A program made the position numbers and the translations under genes. From contig UQNC01000026.1 in NCBI GenBank assembly GCA_900542175.1, positions 1-28,968 of the forward strand: a stretch of DNA of 28,968 nt, given 5' to 3'. The notes below the pieces were generated by a model. It had not been told where the DNA came from and searched no databases. It worked only from the letters and a program-made list of their open reading frames with translations. This document shows positions 1-8,124 of the stretch, one piece after another. Origin of the DNA: an uncultured Collinsella sp. Lineage in GTDB: Bacteria; Actinomycetota; Coriobacteriia; Coriobacteriales; Coriobacteriaceae. Within the stretch, counting starts at the first letter, position 1. Each line of letters begins with the position of its first letter.

Positions 1-52
1 GAGCGCTTGACTGGCAGTCAAGAGGTCAGGGGTTCGATCCCCCTCGTCTCCA
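1..52 (+). tRNA. tRNA-Ala(GGC), 3' part only
   Basis: This is the 3' two thirds of an alanine tRNA gene whose 5' end lies outside the window. The anticodon stem CTTGA/TCAAG encloses the loop CTGGCAG, so the anticodon at 13-15 is GGC, which reads GCC. The T arm is AGGGG-TTCGATC-CCCCT at 28-44, followed by the acceptor strand CGTCTCC and discriminator A52. Base 70 of the acceptor is T, which permits the G3:U70 pair diagnostic of tRNA-Ala, but G3 itself cannot be seen. The CCA end is not fully encoded (ACCC follows). Confidence 0.9.
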
Positions 53-68
53 CCCGAGCATTGAATGA

Positions 69-96
69 GGCTCCAACGCAAGTTGGGGCCTTTTTT
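69..96 (+). terminator. Rho-independent terminator of the tRNA-Ala gene
   Basis: A nine-pair stem GGCTCCAAC / GTTGGGGCC (one G-T wobble) closes on a GCAA tetraloop and is followed at once by six T. It lies 17 nt after the tRNA and 32 nt before the ABC-F start, so it separates the two transcripts. Confidence 0.9.
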
Positions 97-127
97 CATA
101 TAGGCACACAAGGTCAAAGGCGGCACC

Positions 128-2161
128 ATGATCCTCCTGGTCGACAAGATCGAAAAAAGCTTCGGCGCACGCGTCCTCTTTAGCGGCGCGTCCTTCCAGA
201 TCAACCCCGGCGAGCGCTTCGCGCTCGTGGGACCCAACGGCGCCGGCAAAACCACCATGCTCAAGATTATCATGGGCATCGACAGCCCCGATGCCGGCCA
301 GGTCCAGTACGCCAAGGACTGCCAGGTGGGCTACCTAGAGCAGGAAACCAACCTAGAGCAAAAGGACACCACCATCCTCGCCGAGGTCATGGCCGCTGCC
401 AAGGAAATCCGCCGCATGGGCGAGCGCGCCAACGAGCTGCAGGCCCAGATCACCGAGCTCTCCGAACAGGGGAAGGACGTCGACGCACTCCTTAACGAGT
501 ATGGCCAGGTCCAGGACCGCTTTGAGCATCTGGGCGGCTACGAGCTCGAGAGCAACGCCCGTAAAATCCTGTCCGGCTTGGGCTTTAAGGTCACCGACTT
601 TGAGCGCCCGTGCTCCGAGTTCTCGGGCGGCTGGCAGATGCGCATCGCGCTGGCCAAGCTCTTCCTGCGCCACCCCGACCTGCTGCTCCTGGACGAGCCC
701 ACCAACCACCTGGACCTCGAGAGCGTCCAGTGGCTGCGCGGCTTTATCGCGAGCTACGATGGCGCCGTCCTCATCGTCAGCCACGACCGCGCCTTCATGG
801 ACGCCTGCGTCGACCACGTCGCCGCCCTCGAGAACCGCCGCGTGACCACCTACACCGGCAACTACAGCAGCTACCTTAAACAGCGCGAGGACAACCTAGA
901 GCAGATGCGCGCCAAGCGTGCCGCTCAGGAGCGCGACATCGCCCACATGCAGGTCTTCGTCGACAAGTTCCGCTACAAGCCCACCAAGGCTGCCCAGGCC
1001 CAGGAGCGCATCCGCAAGATCGAGCAAATCAAAAAGGAGCTTGTCATCCTGCCCGAGGGTCACAAGCACATCGACTTTAAGTTCCCCAACCCGCCGCGCT
1101 CCGGCGACATGGTCGTAGGGCTCGAGAGCGTGTCCAAGTCCTACGGCGACAAGCACATCTACAGTGACATCGATCTCAAGCTCTACCGCGGCGAGCACGT
1201 GGCGCTCGTCGGCCCCAACGGCGCCGGCAAGTCCACGCTCATGAAGATCCTCGCTGGCCTGGAGCCGCCCACCAATGGCACCCGCGACCTGGGCACTAAC
1301 GTGGGCGTAGCCTACTACGCCCAGCACGCGCTCGAGGGCATGACCGAGTCCAATACCGTCCTGCAAGAGATCGACACCGTCACGCCCAAGTGGACCGTGC
1401 CGCAGCAGCGCAGCCTGCTGGGCGCCTTCCTGTTTAGCGACAACGACGCAATCGAAAAGCAAGTCCGTGTCCTCTCCGGCGGCGAAAAGGCACGTCTGGC
1501 CCTTGCCAAGATGCTCGTGGCCCCCGAGGCGCTCCTGTGCCTGGACGAGCCCACCAACCACCTGGACATCGACTCTGTGGACATGCTCGAGAACGCCCTG
1601 CAAAACTTCCCCGGTACCATCGTGCTAATCAGCCACGACGAGCACCTGGTGCGCGCCGTGGCCAACCGCATCATCGACATCCGCGACGGCAAGGTCACGG
1701 TCTACGATGGCGACTACGACTACTACCTCTACAAGCGCGAGGACCTCGCCGCCCGCGTCGCCGCCGAGGCGGCAGGGGAGAGCGCGCCGGCCACGGTCAA
1801 GTCCACCAAGGCCAGCGCCGCCCAGGTCGACACCCCCGCCGCGACGCCTAAGCCTGCCGAGGGCAAAAAGACCAAGGAGCAAAAGCGCGCCGAGGCCCAG
1901 GCCCGCGCCGCGCTCAACAAAAAGCTCAAGGGTGTGCGCAACCAGCTCAAGAAGATCGAGACGGAGCTCGACAAAAAGCGCGCCCGCTATGACGAGCTTA
2001 TGGAATTGATGGCCAGCGAAGAGCTTTATGCCGATCAAGACAAGTTCAATGCCGCGCTGGGGGAATATAACGGCCTTAAGCAAGAGCTGCCCAAGCTCGA
2101 GGACGAATGGCTGGAGCTTTCCACCCAGATCGAAGAGGAGACCGCGCGTGAACTCTCGTAA
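128..2161 (+). CDS. ABC-F family ATP-binding protein
   Basis: The gene encodes a 677-residue protein with two ABC ATPase domains in one chain and no membrane segment, the layout of ABC-F proteins that act on the ribosome (translation factors or antibiotic protection). Domain 1 has Walker A GPNGAGKT at residues 35-42, an FSGG signature near 165 and LLLLDEPTNHLD near 185-196. Domain 2 has Walker A GPNGAGKS at 362-369, LSGGE at 449-453 and LDEPTNHLD at 472-480. The linker between domains, residues about 245-320, is charged and helical, as in the P-site tRNA interaction motif. A Lys/Glu-rich coiled coil fills the last 90 residues, after an Ala/Thr/Lys-rich spacer. The ATG follows an AAAGGCGG ribosome site. 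The subfamily (Uup-, YdiF- or EttA-like) is not resolved; the long C-terminal coiled coil favours Uup/YdiF-like. Confidence 0.95.
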   Translation: MILLVDKIEKSFGARVLFSGASFQINPGERFALVGPNGAGKTTMLKIIMGIDSPDAGQVQYAKDCQVGYLEQETNLEQKDTTILAEVMAAAKEIRRMGERANELQAQITELSEQGKDVDALLNEYGQVQDRFEHLGGYELESNARKILSGLGFKVTDFERPCSEFSGGWQMRIALAKLFLRHPDLLLLDEPTNHLDLESVQWLRGFIASYDGAVLIVSHDRAFMDACVDHVAALENRRVTTYTGNYSSYLKQREDNLEQMRAKRAAQERDIAHMQVFVDKFRYKPTKAAQAQERIRKIEQIKKELVILPEGHKHIDFKFPNPPRSGDMVVGLESVSKSYGDKHIYSDIDLKLYRGEHVALVGPNGAGKSTLMKILAGLEPPTNGTRDLGTNVGVAYYAQHALEGMTESNTVLQEIDTVTPKWTVPQQRSLLGAFLFSDNDAIEKQVRVLSGGEKARLALAKMLVAPEALLCLDEPTNHLDIDSVDMLENALQNFPGTIVLISHDEHLVRAVANRIIDIRDGKVTVYDGDYDYYLYKREDLAARVAAEAAGESAPATVKSTKASAAQVDTPAATPKPAEGKKTKEQKRAEAQARAALNKKLKGVRNQLKKIETELDKKRARYDELMELMASEELYADQDKFNAALGEYNGLKQELPKLEDEWLELSTQIEEETARELS

Positions 2162-2444
2162 AGCCGCTGCCGTGGCGATGAGCATCATCGCCATCGCTTG
2201 TCGCATCTGCGGCATTTTTATGAGCGCGATGACCGTGCTGCTGTGCTTTAGCGGCCTCACCGCCAAGCTGCAGATCGTGGGCTTTGTCGTTGAGCTTTCG
2301 CGCGCGCTGCCGAGCGCCATCGCCGGCTACGGCGTCATTACGTCGCCCTTTGGCGGCGTGTTCCGCCTGGATTACGCTATCGTGGCCGTCATCCTGTTTG
2401 TGGCCGACTACCTGCTCACGCGCGCCTCGCGCCGCGTCCGCTAG
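2148..2444 (+). CDS. Small two-helix membrane protein, function unknown
   Basis: A GTG start at 2148 lies inside the end of the ABC-F gene (14-nt overlap) behind a GAAGAGGAG ribosome site, giving 98 residues. An upstream in-frame ATG at 2028 would run deep through the ABC-F gene and is less likely. The protein has a basic N-terminus (MNSRK), a hydrophobic stretch at about 7-36, an amphipathic middle and a second hydrophobic stretch at about 76-91, ending in TRASRRVR. This predicts two membrane helices with both termini probably cytoplasmic by the positive-inside rule. I do not recognise the family. Overlap with the ABC-F gene and a 9-nt gap to the M50 protease gene suggest co-transcription and possibly translational coupling. 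Confidence 0.7.
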   Translation: MNSRKAAAVAMSIIAIACRICGIFMSAMTVLLCFSGLTAKLQIVGFVVELSRALPSAIAGYGVITSPFGGVFRLDYAIVAVILFVADYLLTRASRRVR

Positions 2445-2453
2445 GGGAGCGCC

Positions 2454-3137
2454 ATGTCCAGCAGCTACATCATGAACCTGCTCGCGAGCGCCGTCGCCGT
2501 CATTGTGGGCATCGTCATCCACGAGAGTGCGCACGCCGCCGCGGCCTGGGCACTCGGCGATAAGACGGCCCGATCGCGCGGTCGTGTCTCGCTCAACCCG
2601 CTCAACCATATCGACCCGTTTGGCACCATCATCCTGCCGCTGCTGATGCTCGCCGCCGGTGGCCCGGTGTTCGCCTTCGCCAAGCCCGTGCCCGTGTACC
2701 TTAACAACCTCAAGCACCCCAAGCGCGACGAGGTCCTGGTGAGCGTAGCCGGCCCTGCATCGAACATCGCGTTGGCATGTCTTACGGCCGCCCTCATGCA
2801 CCTGACCTACGGCAACCTCTACGCCAGCATGTCCTTTGCCGTGACATCACAAATCATGAATTTCGGCGCCACGTTTATCGTGGTCAACCTGTCACTCGCG
2901 TTCTTTAACCTCATCCCGATCCCGCCGCTCGATGGCTCATCGATCATCGTGCCCTTCCTCAAGGGCAAGGCGCTCGCCAACTACTACCGTCTGCAGCAAT
3001 ACGCCATGCCCATCCTCATCTTGGTGCTGTATCTGCTGCCCATGTGGACCGGCATCGATGTGATCGGCCGCTATTTCGACGTTACCGTGTATCCGCTGGC
3101 AGAGCAGCTGCTCAACTTCGCAATCGCCGGCATCTAA
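2454..3137 (+). CDS. Site-2 protease family (M50) membrane metalloprotease
   Basis: This 227-residue polytopic membrane protein belongs to the zinc metalloprotease family M50, which cuts substrates within the membrane. The zinc-binding HExxH motif is HESAH at residues 23-27 in the first hydrophobic segment. The third-ligand motif NLIPIPPLDG is at 152-161, with Asp160 the expected ligand. The segment LNPLNHIDPFGT near 47-58 is typical of the short family members lacking a PDZ domain. The start has a GGGGAGCGCC ribosome site nine bases after the previous stop. Its substrate cannot be read from the sequence. The neighbouring scpA-scpB genes are a common arrangement in Gram-positive bacteria. Confidence 0.93.
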   Translation: MSSSYIMNLLASAVAVIVGIVIHESAHAAAAWALGDKTARSRGRVSLNPLNHIDPFGTIILPLLMLAAGGPVFAFAKPVPVYLNNLKHPKRDEVLVSVAGPASNIALACLTAALMHLTYGNLYASMSFAVTSQIMNFGATFIVVNLSLAFFNLIPIPPLDGSSIIVPFLKGKALANYYRLQQYAMPILILVLYLLPMWTGIDVIGRYFDVTVYPLAEQLLNFAIAGI

Positions 3138-3221
3138 GGTAAACTTACAGGTCGACCGTGCAAAACGGTCGCAACATGCACCCAAACCGCGCCGCGAAGG
3201 CGCCGTCAAAGGAGGTCGAAG

Positions 3222-4031
3222 ATGTCGTATCGCGTGTCGACGCAGGTCTACAGCGGACCGTTCGACCTGCTGCTGCAGCTGGTAACCCGCCAAAAAGTAG
3301 ATATCGGCGCCATCTCTATCAGCGAGGTGGCCGAACAGTACCTTGCCGAGGCCGAGCGCATCGAGGCACTGGACCTGGACGTGGCGAGCGACTTTTTGCT
3401 GGTCGCGGCAACCCTTTTGGACATTAAGGCCGCCTCGCTGGTGCCGCAGGAGGCCCCGCGCAAAGCCGACGACGATGACGAGTTCGACGAAGACCTCGAG
3501 GAGCTCAGCACGCTTGACGGCGACGCGCTGCGTGAGGTCCTGATCCAGCGCCTGATCGCCTACAAGCAGTTTAAAGGCGCGGCTGCGGCCCTCGGTGCCC
3601 GCATGCAGGCCGAAAGCCGCATGCACCCGCGTGTGGCCGGCCCCGATCCTGAGTTCCTTGGCCTTATGCCCGACTACCTGGCCGGCATTACTCTGCGCGG
3701 TCTAGCCGTCATCTGCGCCGACCTGGATGGCAAGCGACAGACCTTCCTGCTCGAGGCCGAGCACGTGGCGCCGCATCGCGTACCGCTCGACTTGACCGTG
3801 GCCTCAGTCGACCGCTTTACCATGACGCACCAAACCTGCAACTTCCGCGAGCTACTGGACGGCGATGCCACCACCGAGCAGCTCGTCGTCACCTTCCTAG
3901 CTATGCTTGAGCTCGCCAAGCGCGGCTCGCTCACGCTGAGCCAGGACGAGATCTTTGGAACCATCCGCATCAACCGCGTCGAGGGCGCCGAGGCCTATGT
4001 GCCCGGCGAGGGCCCCGAGCTCACCGAATAG
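3222..4031 (+). CDS. scpA: Segregation and condensation protein A
   Basis: ScpA is the kleisin subunit of the SMC-ScpA-ScpB condensin, bridging the SMC heads and helping chromosomes compact and segregate. The 269-residue protein opens with YSGPFDLLLQLV near residue 10, the hallmark of the family, then an N-terminal helical domain including ISISEVAEQYL. An acidic linker (DDDDEFDEDLEEL) follows near residue 85, and a C-terminal winged-helix segment with VTFLAMLELAKRG near 225 contacts SMC. An AAAGGAGGT ribosome site lies directly before the chosen ATG. The 84 bases upstream hold no gene but do hold a short inverted repeat (GACCG...CGGTC). scpB follows after 11 nt. Confidence 0.96.
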   Translation: MSYRVSTQVYSGPFDLLLQLVTRQKVDIGAISISEVAEQYLAEAERIEALDLDVASDFLLVAATLLDIKAASLVPQEAPRKADDDDEFDEDLEELSTLDGDALREVLIQRLIAYKQFKGAAAALGARMQAESRMHPRVAGPDPEFLGLMPDYLAGITLRGLAVICADLDGKRQTFLLEAEHVAPHRVPLDLTVASVDRFTMTHQTCNFRELLDGDATTEQLVVTFLAMLELAKRGSLTLSQDEIFGTIRINRVEGAEAYVPGEGPELTE

Positions 4032-4042
4032 GAGCCGCAACC

Positions 4043-4771
4043 ATGTCAACCCTTTCCACGCTGGAGGCAAACAGCCTCAAAGGCGCCCTCGAGGCGCTGC
4101 TGCTGGTGTCGAGCGACCCCGTGAGCGCACCCGCGCTGGCAGGTGCGTTGGATATCGCCCCGGGCGAATGCGCGTCGCTGCTCGCCGAGCTCAAGGTTGA
4201 GTATGAGGAGGCCAACCGCGGCTTTCAGCTGCGCGAGGTCGCCGGCGGCTGGCGCCTGTTTACTCACCCCGCCTACCACGACGTGGTCGAGGCCTACGTG
4301 CTGAGCTGGGACACGCAAAAGCTGTCGCAAGCGGCGCTCGAAACACTGGCCGTCATCGCATACCACCAGCCCGTGACGCGCGAGGTGGTCAAAGGCATCC
4401 GCGGCGTCAATTCTGACGGCGTCATCGCGTCGCTCGTGGACAAAGGTCTGGTGCGCGAGCTCGGACGCGACCCCCAGCGCAGTCAGGCCATCATCTACGG
4501 CACGACCAACGCCTTCTTGGAAAAGTTCGGTCTGCGCTCCACCCGCGACCTGCCCGACCTGGAGCAGTTTGCCCCCGACGAGCAGTCGCGTCAGTTTATC
4601 CGCGAACGCCTGAGCGGCCGCAGCATTCAGTCCACGCTCGAGGAGCAGGCCGAGGACCTGGACGAGGAGCGCGAACTGCTCGATACCGATGTTGACGATG
4701 TTGAGGCAATCGAGGACTTGGAGACCCTGGTCGTCGACGAGACCTCGGAGGATTTGCATGACGAGGATTAA
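4043..4771 (+). CDS. scpB: Segregation and condensation protein B
   Basis: ScpB dimerises and binds ScpA in the SMC condensin complex. The 242-residue protein has two winged-helix domains: the first spans about residues 1-80 (LKGALEALLLVSSDPVSA), and the second includes LSQAALETLAVIAYHQPVTR near residue 95, a strong family signature. The remaining 60 residues are very acidic and low in complexity, a common variable tail. An AGGAG site precedes the ATG, and the gene end overlaps the start of rluB by 14 nt, suggesting coupled translation. Confidence 0.96.
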   Translation: MSTLSTLEANSLKGALEALLLVSSDPVSAPALAGALDIAPGECASLLAELKVEYEEANRGFQLREVAGGWRLFTHPAYHDVVEAYVLSWDTQKLSQAALETLAVIAYHQPVTREVVKGIRGVNSDGVIASLVDKGLVRELGRDPQRSQAIIYGTTNAFLEKFGLRSTRDLPDLEQFAPDEQSRQFIRERLSGRSIQSTLEEQAEDLDEERELLDTDVDDVEAIEDLETLVVDETSEDLHDED

Positions 4772-5735
4772 CGAAGTAGGGGAGACGCGCGCCGGCGCTG
4801 CGGTACCCAACGCGGATACGCACGAGTCCGACGCCCAGCCCGTCTATCCGCACACCATGCGCCTGCAGCGCTTTTTGGCGCGCGCGGGCGTGGCGAGCCG
4901 CCGCGGGTCGGAAGACCTGATGACTGCCGGCCGCGTGACCGTCAACGGCCAGGTCGCGACCGAACTGGGCACCAAGGTCGACGTCGACCGCGACCATATC
5001 GAGGTCGACGGCATGCCCGTCAAGCTCAACCAGGGCGCCGTGTACTTGATGCTCTACAAGCCGACCGGCTACCTCACCACCATGAGCGACCCGCAGGAGC
5101 GCCCTTGCGTGGCCGACCTGGTCCCCCGCGACCGCTTTCCGGGACTATTCCCGGTGGGCCGCCTGGACCGAGACACCACAGGCCTTTTGCTCTTTACCAC
5201 CGATGGCGACCTGTCGCAGGATCTGCTGCACCCCAGCAAGCATGTCTATAAGACCTACCAGGCGCTCGTGGACGGCCACCTGACCGATCGCGACTTAGAA
5301 CCACTCCGCCGCGGCATCGAACTCGACGACGGCCTGTGCCAGCCGGCGATCTGCCGCGTCATCAACGCGCGCGAGGCAGAGGCCGTGGCTCCGCAAGGCG
5401 TCAAGCCCGGCACCACCGCCGTGGAGGTCATCATCCGCGAGGGGCGCAAAAACCAGGTCAAGCGCATGCTGAGCAAGATTCACCATCCGGTAATCCGCCT
5501 GCATCGCTGCAACTTTGCCGGCCTGGAGCTCAAGGACGTGGCCAAGGGCTCGTGGCGCGAGCTCACCGACCGCGAGGTACAGGTCCTCAAGGCCGGCGGC
5601 ATCCCGCCCAAGCAGGCGAGCGCCAAGCGCAACGGCGGCAAGCCCCAAGACACGCCCGCCAGCCGCACGCGTCACCACGGCAGCCACGGCTCCGCACCCA
5701 AGCGCAACACCTACCGCGAGCGCTACACAGGCTAG
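4758..5735 (+). CDS. rluB: 23S rRNA pseudouridine synthase, RsuA/RluB family
   Basis: The enzyme isomerises a uridine in large-subunit rRNA, by family analogy U2605 in helix 89. The start at 4758 is preceded by GGAGGA inside scpB; this gives 325 residues. An S4 RNA-binding domain (MRLQRFLARAGVASRR) begins at residue 34. The catalytic motif GRLDRDTTGLLLFTTDGDL holds the conserved Asp, and REGRKNQVKRML lies near residue 220. A later ATG at 4858 would start at the S4 domain and lose a 33-residue poorly conserved N-terminus; it lacks the good ribosome site. The C-terminal 50 residues are basic and low in complexity, which may help bind RNA. RluB and RsuA are hard to tell apart by motif; location beside scpAB fits RluB. 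Confidence 0.92.
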   Translation: MTRINEVGETRAGAAVPNADTHESDAQPVYPHTMRLQRFLARAGVASRRGSEDLMTAGRVTVNGQVATELGTKVDVDRDHIEVDGMPVKLNQGAVYLMLYKPTGYLTTMSDPQERPCVADLVPRDRFPGLFPVGRLDRDTTGLLLFTTDGDLSQDLLHPSKHVYKTYQALVDGHLTDRDLEPLRRGIELDDGLCQPAICRVINAREAEAVAPQGVKPGTTAVEVIIREGRKNQVKRMLSKIHHPVIRLHRCNFAGLELKDVAKGSWRELTDREVQVLKAGGIPPKQASAKRNGGKPQDTPASRTRHHGSHGSAPKRNTYRERYTG

Positions 5736-5801
5736 GCAACCCGCCGCGCCCCTGCACCCGCGAACCATACCAGCACGTCAACCATCGAAAGGAAGCATTG
5801 C

Positions 5802-6488
5802 ATGATCGTTGCCATCGACGGCCCCGCCGGTTCCGGCAAATCCACCATCGCCAAGGAGATCGCCCGCCAGCTGGGCTTTAACAAGCTCGACACGGGCGCC
5901 ATGTATCGCGCCGTCACCTTCGCCGCGCTCGACCGCGGCATCGATCTGAACGACGAGACGGCCATCGACGCCCTCGCCGAGCAGATCGAGATTCGCTTTA
6001 CCAACGGCACCGGCGAGGATACGCGCCTGACCATTGACGGCCAGGACGCTTCGGCCGCCATTCGTACCCCGCAGGTCGACGCCAACGTGTCCAAGGTCTC
6101 GGCCTACCCGGGCGTGCGCGCCGCCATGCTCATTCACCAGCGCCGCGCCGCCGAGGACCGCGATATCGTGGCCGAGGGTCGCGACATCGGAACCGTCGTG
6201 TTCCCCAACGCGCAGGTCAAGGTCTTCCTGACCGCCGACCCGCGCGAGCGCGCCCGTCGTCGCGTGCTGCAACGCCACCAAAACGACGCTCAGCCGCTCA
6301 GCACAGATCAGCTCGAGACCGAGGTCGACGAAACCCTCGACGCCCTCAAGCAGCGCGACAAACTCGACAGCAGCCGCGAGGTCGCCCCGCTCGTGCCCGC
6401 CGAGGACGCCGTGCACGTCGACTCCACCGCCCATACCATCGACGAGGTCGTCCGCATTATCGAGGACCTCATCAACCAAAGGAGGTAG
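5802..6488 (+). CDS. cmk: Cytidylate kinase
   Basis: Cmk phosphorylates CMP and dCMP using ATP. The 228-residue protein begins with the P-loop GPAGSGKST at residues 7-15, then the family motif KLDTGAMYRAV. Further conserved segments are AEGRDIGTVVFPNA, which contributes to nucleotide binding, and ADPRERARRR, the basic lid. The length matches the usual 220-230. The start is preceded by GAAAGGAAG. It sits between rluB and plsC; the stop lies within the ribosome site of plsC, so the genes are one transcript. Confidence 0.97.
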   Translation: MIVAIDGPAGSGKSTIAKEIARQLGFNKLDTGAMYRAVTFAALDRGIDLNDETAIDALAEQIEIRFTNGTGEDTRLTIDGQDASAAIRTPQVDANVSKVSAYPGVRAAMLIHQRRAAEDRDIVAEGRDIGTVVFPNAQVKVFLTADPRERARRRVLQRHQNDAQPLSTDQLETEVDETLDALKQRDKLDSSREVAPLVPAEDAVHVDSTAHTIDEVVRIIEDLINQRR

Positions 6489-6491
6489 CCC

Positions 6492-7220
6492 ATGCGCCTG
6501 TTTAAGCAGACGCCCGAGGACTATTACAACGCCCCCTACGCAGAGTTCCCAGCGCTCATTCGCGGCACCGTCGTCGTAGTCATGGCCATCCTTTGGGCCT
6601 TCTCCAAGCTCATGTGGCGCTGGAAGGTCGAGGACGCTGACCTGCTGTTTGAGCGCCAGGACGGCCGCGGCAGCGTGGTCATCTGCAACCACACCTCGAT
6701 GGCTGAGCTCTTGGCCGTGGAGACGGCGCTGTTCTTTGGCGGCCGCCGCATTCGCCCCATCTTTAAGTCCGAGTTCGCCAAGAGCAAGATCGTACGCTGG
6801 GCCTTTAGCCGCGTGGGCGGCATTCCCGTGGAGCGCGGCACCGCCGACATGAAGTGCCTGCGCGCCGCCCAGCATGCGCTGCAGCGCGGCGAGGACGTCC
6901 TGATCTTCCCCGAGGGCACGCGCATCCGCTCGCGCGAGATCAAGCCCGAGGTCCACGGCGGTTTTGCGCTCATCGCCCAGATGGGCAAGGCGCCCGTCAA
7001 CCCGCTCGCCATTTGCGGCTGGTCCGACATCACGCCCGCGGGCAAAAAGCTCATGCGTCCCAAGAAGTGCTGGATTCGTGCCGGCAAGGCCGTCGCGCTT
7101 TCGGACGCGCCGGCCGGGCTTAAGCGTACGGAGCGCCTGACCTGGTTTGAGTCCGAGGCCATGAGCCGCGTATACGCCATGCGTGACGAGCTGTGCGCCG
7201 AGCATCCGGGCAGGTTCTAG
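6492..7220 (+). CDS. plsC: 1-acylglycerol-3-phosphate O-acyltransferase (PlsC family)
   Basis: PlsC-family enzymes transfer an acyl chain to lysophosphatidic acid in phospholipid synthesis, at the inner face of the membrane. The 242-residue protein has a hydrophobic N-terminal segment at about residues 22-42. Block I reads NHTSMAE, with His67 and Glu72, so the usual HX4D is HX4E here. Block III is FPEGTR at 139-144, and Block II-like GGIPVERG is at 109-116. An AAAGGAGG ribosome site overlaps the end of cmk. The Asp-to-Glu change in the catalytic dyad is odd; other blocks look intact, so I still expect an acyltransferase. Later plsY and gpsA supply its substrates' precursors in the same gene cluster. 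Confidence 0.9.
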   Translation: MRLFKQTPEDYYNAPYAEFPALIRGTVVVVMAILWAFSKLMWRWKVEDADLLFERQDGRGSVVICNHTSMAELLAVETALFFGGRRIRPIFKSEFAKSKIVRWAFSRVGGIPVERGTADMKCLRAAQHALQRGEDVLIFPEGTRIRSREIKPEVHGGFALIAQMGKAPVNPLAICGWSDITPAGKKLMRPKKCWIRAGKAVALSDAPAGLKRTERLTWFESEAMSRVYAMRDELCAEHPGRF

Positions 7221-7222
7221 CC

Positions 7223-8122
7223 ATGAGCGAGAACGTGACGAACACCGCCGCGACTGCGTCCGACCACGCAACCGCGCCTACCATCGAGATCGCCGCCCAC
7301 GCCGGCACTTGCTACGGCGTACAGCGTGCGCTCGATATGGCGCTGGCCGCTGCGCCGCAGGCAGGGGAGTGCAATCAGGTCCATACCTTGGGTCCGCTCA
7401 TCCATAACCCTATCGTGGTGCGCGAGCTCGCTGAGGCAGGCGTTAGCCTGGCTGAGAACCTGGATAGCGCCGCAACCGGTACCGTGATCATCCGCGCCCA
7501 CGGCGTGGTGCCGCAAGTGATCGATGCTGCCCGCGAGCGCGGCCTTACCGTGGTCGACGCCACCTGTCCCTACGTGAAGAAGGTCCATGTGGCCGCCGAG
7601 CGCCTGGTACGCGAGGGCTACCGCGTGGTAGTCGTAGGCGAGCCGGGCCATCCCGAGGTTGAGGGCATCTTGGGCCACGCCGGCAATGATGCACAGGTCG
7701 TGAGCTGTGCCGCCGACGCCACCGCCTTGTCGCTCAAGGGCAAGGTAGGCCTCGTCGTGCAAACCACCCAGACTGCGCAGAACCTCGCCGAGGTCGTGGC
7801 TGCTATCACCCCGCGCGTGCAGGAGCTGCGCGTGATCAACACCATCTGCGCCGCCACGAGTGAGCGTCAACAGGCAGCAGCCACACTTGCCAACCGCTGC
7901 GACTGCATGGTCATCGTGGGCGGCAAGAACTCGGGCAACACCCGCCGCCTGGCGCAGATTTGCGCAGACGCCTGCGAGCGCACGCATCACATCGAGGAAG
8001 CTTCCGAGCTCCAGGCCGCGTGGTTTGCCGACGCTCACCACATCGGCATCACCGCCGGAGCCTCCACCCCGCAAGAACACATCGAACGCGCCGTCACGCG
8101 CATCAAGGAGCTTTGCCGCTAA
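7223..8122 (+). CDS. ispH: 4-hydroxy-3-methylbut-2-enyl diphosphate reductase
   Basis: IspH is the last enzyme of the MEP isoprenoid pathway, a [4Fe-4S] enzyme making IPP and DMAPP from HMBPP. From the ATG at 7223 the protein has 299 residues. The three cluster ligands are Cys30 (HAGTCYGV), Cys115 (DATCPYV) and Cys209 (NTICAATSERQ). Substrate-binding residues are visible in LIHNP (His61), RAHGV (His93) and GHPEVEG (His143, Glu146). There is a roughly 20-residue Ala/Thr-rich N-terminal extension before the first core strand. An alternative GTG at 7193 would add ten residues but overlap plsC; neither start has a strong ribosome site. Confidence 0.96.
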   Translation: MSENVTNTAATASDHATAPTIEIAAHAGTCYGVQRALDMALAAAPQAGECNQVHTLGPLIHNPIVVRELAEAGVSLAENLDSAATGTVIIRAHGVVPQVIDAARERGLTVVDATCPYVKKVHVAAERLVREGYRVVVVGEPGHPEVEGILGHAGNDAQVVSCAADATALSLKGKVGLVVQTTQTAQNLAEVVAAITPRVQELRVINTICAATSERQQAAATLANRCDCMVIVGGKNSGNTRRLAQICADACERTHHIEEASELQAAWFADAHHIGITAGASTPQEHIERAVTRIKELCR

Positions 8123-8124
8123 CC

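Noticed and set aside
353..817. Long minus-strand and alternative-frame open frames across the 17-kb core
   Set aside because: They overlap well-identified genes, have no ribosome sites, and show the composition expected of shadows in GC-rich coding DNA.
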